From an uncultured Paenibacillaceae bacterium (GTDB lineage: Bacteria > Bacillota > Bacilli > Paenibacillales > DA-C8), in contig CALGAO010000143.1 of NCBI GenBank assembly GCA_937957685.1, positions 1-51,766 on the forward strand: a DNA stretch of 51,766 bases. The letters are read 5' to 3'. Each line of letters begins with the position of its first letter. Position 1 is the stretch's first letter. The position numbers were made by a program, and so were the translations under genes. The notes under the pieces were generated by a model that saw nothing but the letters and a program-made list of their open reading frames with translations, had not been told where the DNA came from and did not search any database. Shown in pieces: positions 8,601 through 17,301 of the stretch.

Positions 8601-9227
8601 CTAACCTCGCAGCGTCAATTCTCTGTATATCGTGATCACGAAGCCTGCGATCTGCTGGACCAGGCTGAAGAACAACAGGCACAAGAAAGCCATAAACCCC
8701 ATCGCCACAACCGTCAGGAGAAGCGTCAGCACCGTCTTGGACGGCGTGAACTGATGCACCGTCATATTGCCGACAAACAGCAGATACAACGTCCATAGCG
8801 CCGCCACACTGTTCGAGAAATAATAAAAGGCCGTTTCCTCAAATGTCAGATAATTGCTGAGCCATATCCAGGGCAGATTGATCAGGATGAGCGGCAACAG
8901 AGCGAAGCAAGTGGAGATGAAGATCTCGACAAACTTCCCTTCTCCGTCCATCAGCGTTGTCAGCGACCAGTTCGCGATCGAGAAGAACAGCACCGGCACC
9001 ACCACATACACGATTTCCATGAAGCTGTTCAGCTCTTCCGGTTTGTTGAAATTGACGAGGAAGCCGCTGTACTGACTCTGCAGGATGCTGGTCAACGACA
9101 GCAGCGCCAGGATGACGATCGCCGTCCACAGCGACGCTCTCTGGTTCCGATCATACTTGAGTTCCCAGAATGCCTTGTAGGGATGGACGGTCAGATACAA
9201 GGGAAACCGGAACAGTTCTTTACTCAA
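8601..9227 (-). CDS. Yip1-family multi-pass membrane protein
   Basis: A 208-residue integral membrane protein with about five hydrophobic segments (roughly 33-50, 68-88, 103-124, 132-155 and 168-195). The overall pattern resembles the bacterial Yip1 (PF04893) family, whose role in bacteria is not known. Its ATG overlaps the stop of the upstream NHL/TPR gene by eight bases, and DUF5696 starts four bases after its stop, so the three are almost certainly translated together. This intimate placement between two permease pairs suggests an accessory membrane part of the transporter complex; that is inference. Confidence 0.7.
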   Translation of the reverse strand: MSKELFRFPLYLTVHPYKAFWELKYDRNQRASLWTAIVILALLSLTSILQSQYSGFLVNFNKPEELNSFMEIVYVVVPVLFFSIANWSLTTLMDGEGKFVEIFISTCFALLPLILINLPWIWLSNYLTFEETAFYYFSNSVAALWTLYLLFVGNMTVHQFTPSKTVLTLLLTVVAMGFMAFLCLLFFSLVQQIAGFVITIYRELTLRG

Positions 9228-10674
9228 ATGTAACGACCCTCTTTCTACCCCTCGATTTCAGAACCCTTCGGACAGCGATGAACACCGCCAGCAGGATCAC
9301 GCCGCCTGTCATGATCGTAGGGAAGACTTCTCGCAACGTCTCCTTGCGATAGAGCTGATAAGCCTTGGAATAGTTCTTCCTGTCCATGCTCCGTTTGAAA
9401 TATTCCGCCGCTTCCTGATATTCGCCCTGTCTGAGCAGCGATTTGCCGATGCCGTCATAGGCGTATTCCAGATTCGCGTTCATATTCACCGCCTGCTCGA
9501 ACAGACGGGAGGCGCGCTCCTCATCGCCCTGATAATAGCTTCTCACCGCTTCGTTGATCACTCGCCCGTACTCCGTCGCCTCGAATAACGTGATCTCTCC
9601 ATACCCTTTGTCCAGGACGAGGAAGTGATCGCCCAAACGTTCGATCGCTACAGGCGTATGGAATTCCCCGATGCGGTTGCCGATGCCGCCGAATACATAG
9701 AGCAGATATCCGTCTCCGTTATAGGTGAAGATGCGGCCTTTCTTCGCGTCGAGCACCGAATAGATCTCACTGTCGGCAACATCAATATCGATCAGCCGGG
9801 GCGGTCCGTCGATGTATGCATAGCGGATATCCCCTCCCGGTGAGAAATATCCGTTTCGCCGCAAGATATCTGTCCCCTGCGCATTCAGCTTCTTGACGTT
9901 ATCGCCCCACTGGTCCCCGTTGGTGGCATAGATGAAGCCTTCGGCATCAATATCCAGATTCGTGAATTCAGTGGGCGTAAACTGCACCATCCTGCTGCGT
10001 TGTTCGCGCGTCGACAGAAGTTTCCACAGATATTCGATCGGGTCGACGTAGACGCGATTAGCTCCGATAAACGTGGTGAACGTGCCGTCGACGTTGAATT
10101 CCATGAACCCGTCGAACACGCCGAGCGTCATCACATACATGCGTCCAGCGCGGTCCACCACGATGCGGGCAGGTTGGAACACGAACGTGCTGAGCAGCAT
10201 CTCCGATTCAGGAGAGCGCACGATATTCAGGAGAGTCCCGTCCGATGCGAGATGAACGATGCGCTGATTGCCCGTATCCGCGATGTACAGCTGCTTGTCT
10301 GCTGTCACGAAGATGCCTTGCGGGTTATTGAAGGAGTCCATCCGGCCTTCGTTAACGAACCCGTCGATGATCCGGATCAGCTCGAAACGATGATTCGTGA
10401 TGATCACACGCTGATTGCCGGAGTCCAGGATGTAGATCTCCTGATCATCCGTCACATGGATATCGGCAGGTTCCTGGAGCGCTCCTGCGCCCATCATGAC
10501 GCCATCGATGATCCGGGTGGCCATATAGGCAGCCGGTGCGGCAACCGTATCTCCCCAGTAAGAATATTGGTACGAAGGAGGGGCGGCTTGCACATGGCTC
10601 ACGGGTAAGACCATACACATAACCAGGATCAGAATGATCGACAACAGGCGTTCGATGATACGTTTGCACATCAT
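9220..10674 (-). CDS. Extracytoplasmic NHL beta-propeller with TPR and C-terminal membrane anchor
   Basis: A 484-residue protein with an N-terminal signal peptide ending near VQAAPP (about residue 31). Several NHL-type blades follow (repeated IYILDSGNQRVI, LYIADTGNQRIV and a final DHFLVLDKGYGEI) over about 65-370. Two TPR-like helical pairs cover about 375-440 (YYQGDEERASRLFEQA and GEYQEAAEYFKRS). A membrane helix at about 450-470 and a basic tail close the protein. The predicted topology places propeller and TPR outside with a short cytoplasmic tail. NHL propellers and TPRs are protein- or ligand-binding scaffolds, not enzymes, so it may assemble the surface complex of this block. The following Yip1 gene overlaps its end by eight bases. 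Confidence 0.78.
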   Translation of the reverse strand: MMCKRIIERLLSIILILVMCMVLPVSHVQAAPPSYQYSYWGDTVAAPAAYMATRIIDGVMMGAGALQEPADIHVTDDQEIYILDSGNQRVIITNHRFELIRIIDGFVNEGRMDSFNNPQGIFVTADKQLYIADTGNQRIVHLASDGTLLNIVRSPESEMLLSTFVFQPARIVVDRAGRMYVMTLGVFDGFMEFNVDGTFTTFIGANRVYVDPIEYLWKLLSTREQRSRMVQFTPTEFTNLDIDAEGFIYATNGDQWGDNVKKLNAQGTDILRRNGYFSPGGDIRYAYIDGPPRLIDIDVADSEIYSVLDAKKGRIFTYNGDGYLLYVFGGIGNRIGEFHTPVAIERLGDHFLVLDKGYGEITLFEATEYGRVINEAVRSYYQGDEERASRLFEQAVNMNANLEYAYDGIGKSLLRQGEYQEAAEYFKRSMDRKNYSKAYQLYRKETLREVFPTIMTGGVILLAVFIAVRRVLKSRGRKRVVTFE

Positions 10675-10687
10675 GCAGCGCCCCTTT

Positions 10688-11572
10688 CTAATCTTTCATG
10701 CCCGAAGTCGCCATCGTCTGAATCACGCTGCTCTGCGAGATGACGAACAGGGTGATGGGCACGATCATGATGACGAGAGCTACCGCCGCAGCGACACCTG
10801 CTCTGGCGATCCCGCCCTGGGTGATCTGCCCCAGCGCGTAATTCAACGTCTTCAGGTTCTCGCTGTAGATGAACCTCCCGCCGTCCGAACCCCATAAGGC
10901 TGGAAACTGCAGGATCATCAACGTGAGCCAGGCCGGCTTCACATTGGGCATGACGATGCTCCAGAAGATGCGGTATTCCGATGCGCCATCGATCTTGGCC
11001 GCCTCCAGGAGCGCATCGGGGATCTGCTCCATAAACTGCTTCATCAGAAACAGCCCCAGCGACCATGCCAGCGCCGGAACGATCAGGGAGGCATGCGTAT
11101 CGATCCAGCCGAGCCACGACATGACCATATAGTTCGGCACACTGGTCACATGCGGCGAGAACATGAGCGACAGGACGACGATCGAGAACAGCGCTCGCGA
11201 ACCGGGGAACCGGTACTTGGCCAGCGGATAGGCGGCCGCCGATGCGAACAGGATGTGGCCGACCGTGCCGACGATCGTGATCAACAAGGTATTCGAGATA
11301 TAGCGCGAGAAGGGCACCCACGAGTTGCCCATCAGGACGATCAGATCATAGAAGTTATCCATCGTCGGGTTGATGACGAAGAACCGGGGCGGAAAGATAA
11401 ACAGTTCGTCCAGCGGCTTGAAGGCATTGTTCACGGTATAGACCAGCGGCAGCACCATAAACGCGCCGAAGAAACCAAGAATCACAAAGAGCAGGAAGCT
11501 TACGGTGAACGAACGGTTCAGTCTCCTCTGCAGGCGAAAGGTTAACCATGCTTTCGTCGCCACGTTACCCAC
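10688..11572 (-). CDS. Carbohydrate ABC transporter permease, MalG type (pair A)
   Basis: A 294-residue permease with about six membrane segments. The EAA loop LLEAAKIDGAS (about 196-206) is followed by FWSIVMP. It starts with GTG and overlaps the upstream MalF-type gene by eight bases, so the two are coupled; GTG 11563 is a possible alternative start. It forms the second importer channel of the block together with 11565-12521. The sequence is clearly different from the 4130-5116 permease, so the block holds two distinct pairs and not a recent duplication. Confidence 0.9.
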   Translation of the reverse strand: MGNVATKAWLTFRLQRRLNRSFTVSFLLFVILGFFGAFMVLPLVYTVNNAFKPLDELFIFPPRFFVINPTMDNFYDLIVLMGNSWVPFSRYISNTLLITIVGTVGHILFASAAAYPLAKYRFPGSRALFSIVVLSLMFSPHVTSVPNYMVMSWLGWIDTHASLIVPALAWSLGLFLMKQFMEQIPDALLEAAKIDGASEYRIFWSIVMPNVKPAWLTLMILQFPALWGSDGGRFIYSENLKTLNYALGQITQGGIARAGVAAAVALVIMIVPITLFVISQSSVIQTMATSGMKD

Positions 11573-12521
11573 CCACTTTTCTCAGGAGATTCTGCGTCAG
11601 TTTGTTCGTGCCGACCATGATGATGAACAGGACGGTTGCGATGGCGGAAGCATATCCCATCTCGAAGCGGATCGTCCCGAAGTCCATCAGATGGGTCACC
11701 ACGGTATGTGCCGCATAGTTGACGCTGGGGAACCCGGCCAGGGCGATGGAGATCTCCGCAACGGCGAAGGATGCGGTGATCTGCATGACCGCGCCGAACA
11801 TGAGCTGCGGTTTCATCGAAGGCAGCGTGATATACCACAGCTCCTGCCAACGATTCCTGATCCCGTCGACGGCACCTGCCTCGACGATCGTACGGTCGAT
11901 ATTCTGCAACCCCGCGATGAAGGCCAGGAAACTCGTTCCGAGACTGAGCCAGAGCTGCACGATGATGACGATGGTGAGCACATACTGCTCGTTCTGCAAC
12001 CATTGGATCGGTTCCAGGATGATGCCCAGACGCATCAGGAATCCGTTCAGGTACCCGTAACTGTCACCGGAGAAGATGATCAGCCAGATGAAGAACACAT
12101 TGCCGGAGATGGACGGGGCATAGAAAACCAGGGTCATGATCGCGCGAATCTTCGGCGACAGTTCGTTGATGATCCAGGCGAACAGGAAACAGGCGATATA
12201 GCTGATCGGGCCGGTGATGACGGCAAACAGCAGCGTATTCTTGAGCGCGATCATGAACACATCATCGTTCAGGAATAGCCTGGCATAATTATCCCAGCCG
12301 ATGAATCTGGGAAACTCCAGCATATTGAAATAGAAGAAACTGAGCAGGAACGAGAGCACAACAGGAATCACCGTGAACAGGAAGAACAGGATCATGTACG
12401 GGCTCATCAGGATGTAGTAATGCCTGTTCAGGTACAGCTCCCGCCTGAGCTGCGTCCATCTCGACGGTTGCTTCGCGGGAACTTTCAGCGATGCGGTCTG
12501 CTTCACGCTTTCGGTATGCAA
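11565..12521 (-). CDS. Sugar ABC transporter permease, MalF type (pair A)
   Basis: A 318-residue permease; the N-terminal helix at about 32-55 is followed by further segments. The EAA region IVEAGAVDGIRNR near 222-234 is a weaker form of the consensus. The start codon read here is TTG 12521 after a GAGGGGTG ribosome site. It lies 19 bases downstream of the carbohydrate-binding solute-binding protein, its most likely substrate donor. The partner permease overlaps its 3' end. Confidence 0.9.
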   Translation of the reverse strand: MHTESVKQTASLKVPAKQPSRWTQLRRELYLNRHYYILMSPYMILFFLFTVIPVVLSFLLSFFYFNMLEFPRFIGWDNYARLFLNDDVFMIALKNTLLFAVITGPISYIACFLFAWIINELSPKIRAIMTLVFYAPSISGNVFFIWLIIFSGDSYGYLNGFLMRLGIILEPIQWLQNEQYVLTIVIIVQLWLSLGTSFLAFIAGLQNIDRTIVEAGAVDGIRNRWQELWYITLPSMKPQLMFGAVMQITASFAVAEISIALAGFPSVNYAAHTVVTHLMDFGTIRFEMGYASAIATVLFIIMVGTNKLTQNLLRKVGG

Positions 12522-12540
12522 TGGACTTCACCCCTCGCTC

Positions 12541-15429
12541 CTACGGCAGATTGAATTCTTTGCGCTTGATCGCGATTTCGTCGTTGATATAGATGACATA
12601 GTCGAGCAGAGCCTCGCGGTAATTCTCACCGGCGTTGATCACCCTGCGGAAGGCGTTGTCCAGGTGCCGTCCCGTAAAATACCCGCCAGGCACTTGCGGA
12701 ATCCCCCTTACCCACTGCCACTGCTCGTTTAGATTCCGATAATCCTTCATCGGCCAGGGCAACTGCTCGAGCGCCTCGATGTTGGCTGTCGGATAACGCG
12801 CCGCCTCACCCATGAGCGCTTCCATCTCACGCCCGAACAGGACCTGTATCTCCCTGGATGTCCACCATTTGAGGAATTGCCAGGCTGCGTCCTTGTCCCT
12901 GGCCTTCTCGAGCAAGATCACCGCCGTTGTGGTGCTCGCCACATCGTGCCGGATCGTGCCGTCTTCCTTCAGCGTCCCCGGAACCACCGTGAAGTCCCAC
13001 AACCCTTTGATCTCCGGAGCCAACACGGTCAGCAGGTTGTAGGTGGTGTAGTCCGCGATGCCGATCGGAATCTCGCCCACACGGAACCGGTTCGGGAAGT
13101 CCACCTGAACAGGGAACTTATAGTTCGTGTAGAACTGCGTCCACCTGCGGAACACCTCGATCGACGTTTCCGAATCCAGCGCGCTCCGCTTGTGATCATC
13201 CGTATAGAACTGGCCGTCGTTCTGGAAGAGCAGCATGGCGAAGGTGGCATTCGGCACGAGATTGCCGTTGTTCAGCGTGTTGTCGATCGGCAGGTAGAAA
13301 TCCATATGGTGCTTCTGCAGCACCGAGATCATGTTGTACACATCATCCCAGGTTCTGGGCACCTCAAGTCCCAGTTCCGCGAGAATATCCTTGCGGTAGA
13401 ACAGCATCGGGAATGACTGCTGCTCCGGCAACGCATAGACACCCCCCGCATAACGGTATGGCGTGAGCGCGCTTTCCCGGAATCGCCGCGCCACGACCTC
13501 GAAGTCCGGAAACCGCGTCAGATCGTATGCGGCGCCGCGCATCGCGTAGTTCACCGGGACGTCCTCCCCCATCTGCATCGCCACATCCGGTCCTTCGCCC
13601 GCCAGCGTAGCCGGGAGCAAGATATCCGGCGGGACGAGCTTGAGCTGTACGGAGATGTCCGTCTCCGGCGTGAACAGATCGTCGATGAGGCCTTTGAGCA
13701 CCTGCGCCTGATCGCGTCCGGTCGTGATCCATACGGTGATCGACCGATCCTTCTCCTGCACATTGCCTATGCTGTTGTAGTCCTCGGTATAGGAAGCCAG
13801 ATAAGCGCCGATCTCATGCCTCATGTCCTCGAGCAGGGTGGATTCGGCGCGCGGCAATGGCTGGTCAGACGAGTAGACGACGAGATAATCCAGAGAGAGC
13901 GGCTGTTCCCGCACGGTGAGCAGCCAGGTACCGAGTCCGCCGACGTTGATCTTGAAGTTGTTCAGCCTTCTTGCGACTGTTTCAGGCCGTTCAGCCATAT
14001 CTCTCAGTTGCACCACCATATTCTTGAGAGGGGCGACCTTGTCTCCCTGTTCACCGGTTACCTCTTTCAGGTACTCCGCGACCGATTCGATGATGTCCGC
14101 CTGTCTGGCGAACACCTCGGTCATCTCGGGGATGCGCCTATCCAGTTGATAGTCGCGCAACGGATCCGGGTTGTTCGAGGTGATCATCAGGATCTTGCGA
14201 TACATCGAATTCAGCTCCAGCACGCTGGATTCGATCGTCTGCATAAGCGGCGCAAGCTCTCCCAGCGTCACCGTCAGGCGGAGCCGATGCTTCCCCCTGG
14301 TCAGGTAGAATTCATACGGCTCATCTCCGCCGAGCACATCCATCTGCCACTTGGCGTTGTAGTTAAAGCGGATGCGTTTCATCTCCTCGAACGGTATGCG
14401 GTCGTCGATCATCAGGCTGCGCGTCGCATACACGCCACGGAGCTGGTCCTGCTTGCGCTTCAAGGCGATCTGATACAGCCCGTCCTCAGGCACCTCGAAC
14501 TCCCATTCGATCCATTGACCAGGCAGCCTCCAGTTCAGGCCTCCTATCGCATTCATTCGCAGCTTCGATACATGATACGGGGTGACGGAAGGGCTTGAAC
14601 GATCGGTGATCGGGTACAGGGTCGGAGATGACTTGCCAACAGCCGCTTCCCCCTGCACGATGATCATGTGGCCTTGCGTCGGCTTGAGTCCCCTGGCGGC
14701 ATATTCGGCCTTCACCTGCGCATAAGGATGGACCGGCTCCTCCTGATACAGTTCGAGATAGTCGATCGCCATCGGCTCGCGCAGCGAGGTCAGCGATATG
14801 ACCTGCTCCCCTCGGTCGAAGTAGAACAGGTACGGTTCTTCGCTGTACCGGTCGCTGTCAGACAGCGGTGCGAGGAGCCAGCGCGGCCGCTCCACCTGCC
14901 TGGGCCGCAGGTCATTGCCGCGGTCATCCCGTCTGATCTCGCCGGCATTGTCCCATACTCGATCAAACAACAAGAGCTCCGCACCCTTGAAAGGCACCTG
15001 ATGATTGATCAAGAGTTCCCTTTCAATGGCGGAACTTTTGCCCTCCATCGGATAATAATGGATGCGGATCTGATACAACCCCGGCTCCTCGATCCTGACC
15101 TTCCAACTGATCGTTCCCGTTTCCGGAGTGAGCACGGCCTTGCCGTCAAGTCCCATATACTGCACCGCAACTTCAAAGACTCCGCCGCTCGCTTCGCTGT
15201 AATCCTCGCCTTCGATGCGAATCGTCCTGTCCGGGCGCGCGGCTCCGGCATGATGCTCCAGATAGCGGAGATAATCTTGCTCATCCGTCTCCGAGATGAT
15301 CGGAGTGAAATCCGCAATCGCGAAGGCCGTGGGTCGATCCGCCCGTCGATCAGGAATGATCGTCCACACCAGGGCGACAACCGCGATGATGACGAATGCG
15401 ACTGTGGATCTTCCAAAGCGGACGTTCAC
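12541..15429 (-). CDS. Membrane-anchored solute-binding protein with two N-terminal carbohydrate-binding-like domains
   Basis: A 962-residue fusion. An uncleaved-looking N-terminal membrane helix (about 9-25) anchors it outside the cell. Two beta-sandwich domains resembling CBM6/CBM35 follow: about 68-232 (from IRIEGEDYSEASGG to AIDYLELYQ) and about 260-410 (from GLNWRLPGQWIEWEF to LTVTLGELAPL). A helical linker at about 410-545 precedes a family-1 extracellular solute-binding domain at about 565-962 (GPDVAMQMGEDVP, WDDVYNMISVLQ, AAWQFLKWW). Ordinary solute-binding lipoproteins are about 430-560 residues; this one is double. It starts with GTG 15429 after GGGAGGG. It follows the 15524-16951 gene across a strong stem-loop and leads directly into permease pair A. 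It would capture polysaccharide and pass oligosaccharides to the permeases (inference). Confidence 0.85.
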   Translation of the reverse strand: MNVRFGRSTVAFVIIAVVALVWTIIPDRRADRPTAFAIADFTPIISETDEQDYLRYLEHHAGAARPDRTIRIEGEDYSEASGGVFEVAVQYMGLDGKAVLTPETGTISWKVRIEEPGLYQIRIHYYPMEGKSSAIERELLINHQVPFKGAELLLFDRVWDNAGEIRRDDRGNDLRPRQVERPRWLLAPLSDSDRYSEEPYLFYFDRGEQVISLTSLREPMAIDYLELYQEEPVHPYAQVKAEYAARGLKPTQGHMIIVQGEAAVGKSSPTLYPITDRSSPSVTPYHVSKLRMNAIGGLNWRLPGQWIEWEFEVPEDGLYQIALKRKQDQLRGVYATRSLMIDDRIPFEEMKRIRFNYNAKWQMDVLGGDEPYEFYLTRGKHRLRLTVTLGELAPLMQTIESSVLELNSMYRKILMITSNNPDPLRDYQLDRRIPEMTEVFARQADIIESVAEYLKEVTGEQGDKVAPLKNMVVQLRDMAERPETVARRLNNFKINVGGLGTWLLTVREQPLSLDYLVVYSSDQPLPRAESTLLEDMRHEIGAYLASYTEDYNSIGNVQEKDRSITVWITTGRDQAQVLKGLIDDLFTPETDISVQLKLVPPDILLPATLAGEGPDVAMQMGEDVPVNYAMRGAAYDLTRFPDFEVVARRFRESALTPYRYAGGVYALPEQQSFPMLFYRKDILAELGLEVPRTWDDVYNMISVLQKHHMDFYLPIDNTLNNGNLVPNATFAMLLFQNDGQFYTDDHKRSALDSETSIEVFRRWTQFYTNYKFPVQVDFPNRFRVGEIPIGIADYTTYNLLTVLAPEIKGLWDFTVVPGTLKEDGTIRHDVASTTTAVILLEKARDKDAAWQFLKWWTSREIQVLFGREMEALMGEAARYPTANIEALEQLPWPMKDYRNLNEQWQWVRGIPQVPGGYFTGRHLDNAFRRVINAGENYREALLDYVIYINDEIAIKRKEFNLP

Positions 15430-15462
15430 GACTAACGTCCCTCCCTCATGCTATTGCTTGAA

Positions 15463-15499
15463 ACGGTCCCCATAGGAGAATCCTCGCCATGGGGACCGT
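15463..15499 (-). promoter_or_regulatory. Intercistronic stem-loop between two solute-binding protein genes
   Basis: ACGGTCCCCAT (15463-15473) pairs perfectly with ATGGGGACCGT (15489-15499), an 11-bp stem with a 15-base loop. On the coding strand only TTTC follows, so it is a weak terminator at best. Placed after the first binding-protein gene, it probably stabilises that message or attenuates transcription into the permease genes, a common arrangement in sugar import operons. Confidence 0.65.
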
Positions 15500-15523
15500 C
15501 GTTAACGTGATCGAATGGATCTT

Positions 15524-16951
15524 CTAGTCTCGATATACCTCTTCGATCGCCGCCTGGAACTGATCCTTGTACTTCTCGATGAGCGTGGATACGGACACAC
15601 CGCTGCGCAGTTCACCCAGAAACTCATTGACCGGCATGTCGGGGAATTGCAGTCTGTCGGTGATCCTCATATTCTCTCCGGCCAGACGGGCGTTTGCGAT
15701 GTCCTTCTCATCCGTGAAGTTGGTCTCCAGTGTGTTCTGATCCGGATAATCATATATCGACTCGATATCATGGATTTTCTCGTAGATATAGAGCAGCTCG
15801 CGCGGCTTGTCGATCACCTTCGGGATGGTCAGGAATTGCATGTCTGGCTCGATCGCGTGATAGGTGCTGGCGCTCGGTCCTTTCGGGAACGGAACGAAGC
15901 TGAGCTCATAATCCGGCATATCGTTCCTCAACCCTCCGATCTCGTACATGAATCCCGGATACATGAGAGTGTTGCCCTGTACGAAGAAGGTGCGCGGTTC
16001 TCTCCAGTCATCGCTCTCTCTCGGTCTTACGACCTGTTCCGTCTCCAGAGCGGCGATGAAGTTGAACACCTCGATCACCTTCGGATCCTCCAGATTCTGC
16101 TTGCGCGTCGAGACGTTGACGATATCTGTCTCGTTCGCGCCGAGCGCCATATCGAGCAGGTCTCCCTTGGACAGCCCCCACGTGTCGATCTTGCCGTCAT
16201 TGTCCGTATCTCGCTTCGCATCCTTGGCGACCTTGATGAACGTATCCCAGTTCCAGTTGTCCTCGTCCACATACTCCTGGAGCGACTTAAGCCCGAGATT
16301 TCTCATCAGCGTCTTGTTATAGAAGACGCCGGAGATCAGATTCGGCTGATCGTTGAACCCATATGCCTTGCCTTCGTATACGGAGTGCAGGTTCCTGATA
16401 TCCTGGTTGAAGACGTTGTCATTTTGGGTCCACTCGTCCACCGCCCAGAACATATCCCGCTTGACGAGACCCGGGAACATATACTTCTTGCCCATCCGCA
16501 CGTAATCGCCGAGCGGTTCACCGGCCATCAGCGAGGCCACAACCTTATCCTGATATTCTTCGAAAGCAATCTCGATATACTCCACATTGAAGTTATGCTT
16601 CTTCATGAGCGCTTCGAGATTGGCTTTTTTCTGAATGTCATCCGCGTTGCCATCCCCGATGGCCATATTCCACCAGGAGACGAATCTCAGCGTTCGTCCG
16701 CCAAGATCGAAGTCCATCTCCGGTGAGGCGTTTGGATTGCCGGTCGCCACTTCAGCTGCCTCACTGCCGCCGCCATCACCGCCGGAGTTGCTGCTCCCGC
16801 CACCTCCGGAGTTGCCCCCGCCCGTTTGCGTCTGAGTGTTGCCTCCGCCTCCGTTGCTTGTGGACGAAGGTTTACTCCCGCCGCTGCAGGCAACCAGTGA
16901 GATCATCAGGACCATCGTGATCAGCATGAACATCGCTCTTCTCATGCGCAT
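15524..16951 (-). CDS. Extracellular solute-binding lipoprotein, family 1
   Basis: Sugar-binding lipoprotein of 475 residues from ATG 16951, which sits seven bases after GGGGG; the in-frame TTG 16957 and ATG 16945 are less likely. The signal peptide ends with lipobox SLVAC. A Gly/Ser/Asn-rich linker reaches about residue 62, then the binding domain starts (MDFDLGGRTLRFVSWWN). It also contains DTDNDGKIDTWGLSKGD, an EF-hand-like loop often seen in these proteins. It is the first gene of the minus-strand block, which is read from a promoter at 17024-16995. The pairing with permease pair A or B cannot be told from sequence. Confidence 0.9.
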   Translation of the reverse strand: MRMRRAMFMLITMVLMISLVACSGGSKPSSTSNGGGGNTQTQTGGGNSGGGGSSNSGGDGGGSEAAEVATGNPNASPEMDFDLGGRTLRFVSWWNMAIGDGNADDIQKKANLEALMKKHNFNVEYIEIAFEEYQDKVVASLMAGEPLGDYVRMGKKYMFPGLVKRDMFWAVDEWTQNDNVFNQDIRNLHSVYEGKAYGFNDQPNLISGVFYNKTLMRNLGLKSLQEYVDEDNWNWDTFIKVAKDAKRDTDNDGKIDTWGLSKGDLLDMALGANETDIVNVSTRKQNLEDPKVIEVFNFIAALETEQVVRPRESDDWREPRTFFVQGNTLMYPGFMYEIGGLRNDMPDYELSFVPFPKGPSASTYHAIEPDMQFLTIPKVIDKPRELLYIYEKIHDIESIYDYPDQNTLETNFTDEKDIANARLAGENMRITDRLQFPDMPVNEFLGELRSGVSVSTLIEKYKDQFQAAIEEVYRD

Positions 16952-16994
16952 ACCCAATCCCCCTTGGAAAAAGTGTGGAATCCTTTCAAGGGCG

Positions 16995-17024
16995 AGTATA
17001 GCGCTTGCACAAAAAAACGAACAA
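16995..17024 (-). promoter_or_regulatory. Promoter of the transporter block, with overlapping cre-like sequence
   Basis: Minus strand TTGTTC (17024-17019), 18-base spacer, TATACT (17000-16995), about 45 bases upstream of the start codon. The spacer and -10 contain TGCAAGCGCTATAC, which matches the centre of the CcpA cre consensus (AAGCGCT) but not its outer bases. Catabolite repression at this promoter is plausible, not shown. Confidence 0.55.
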
Positions 17025-17301
17025 CCTGACGCTTCTCATCTGATTACCGTAGAAGTGTTGTATGGTATTATTTTCCATATAAGGTGTGGGGTCATATGTA
17101 AACAGTTGTTCAGGACCGCAAGAAATGCACATCACGCATGGACGAGCAACATCGGCATCGACATGCGCGCTGAGAATCACCTTTCACAACGGAAAGTAAA
17201 AATATGCTAAAACTCTAAAGATTTGCACATTGAGAAGGATTCCGAAGGGGTCCCATAATGGAGATAGAGCATACGGGATGAAAGAGAGGTCGTATGAAAG
17301 G

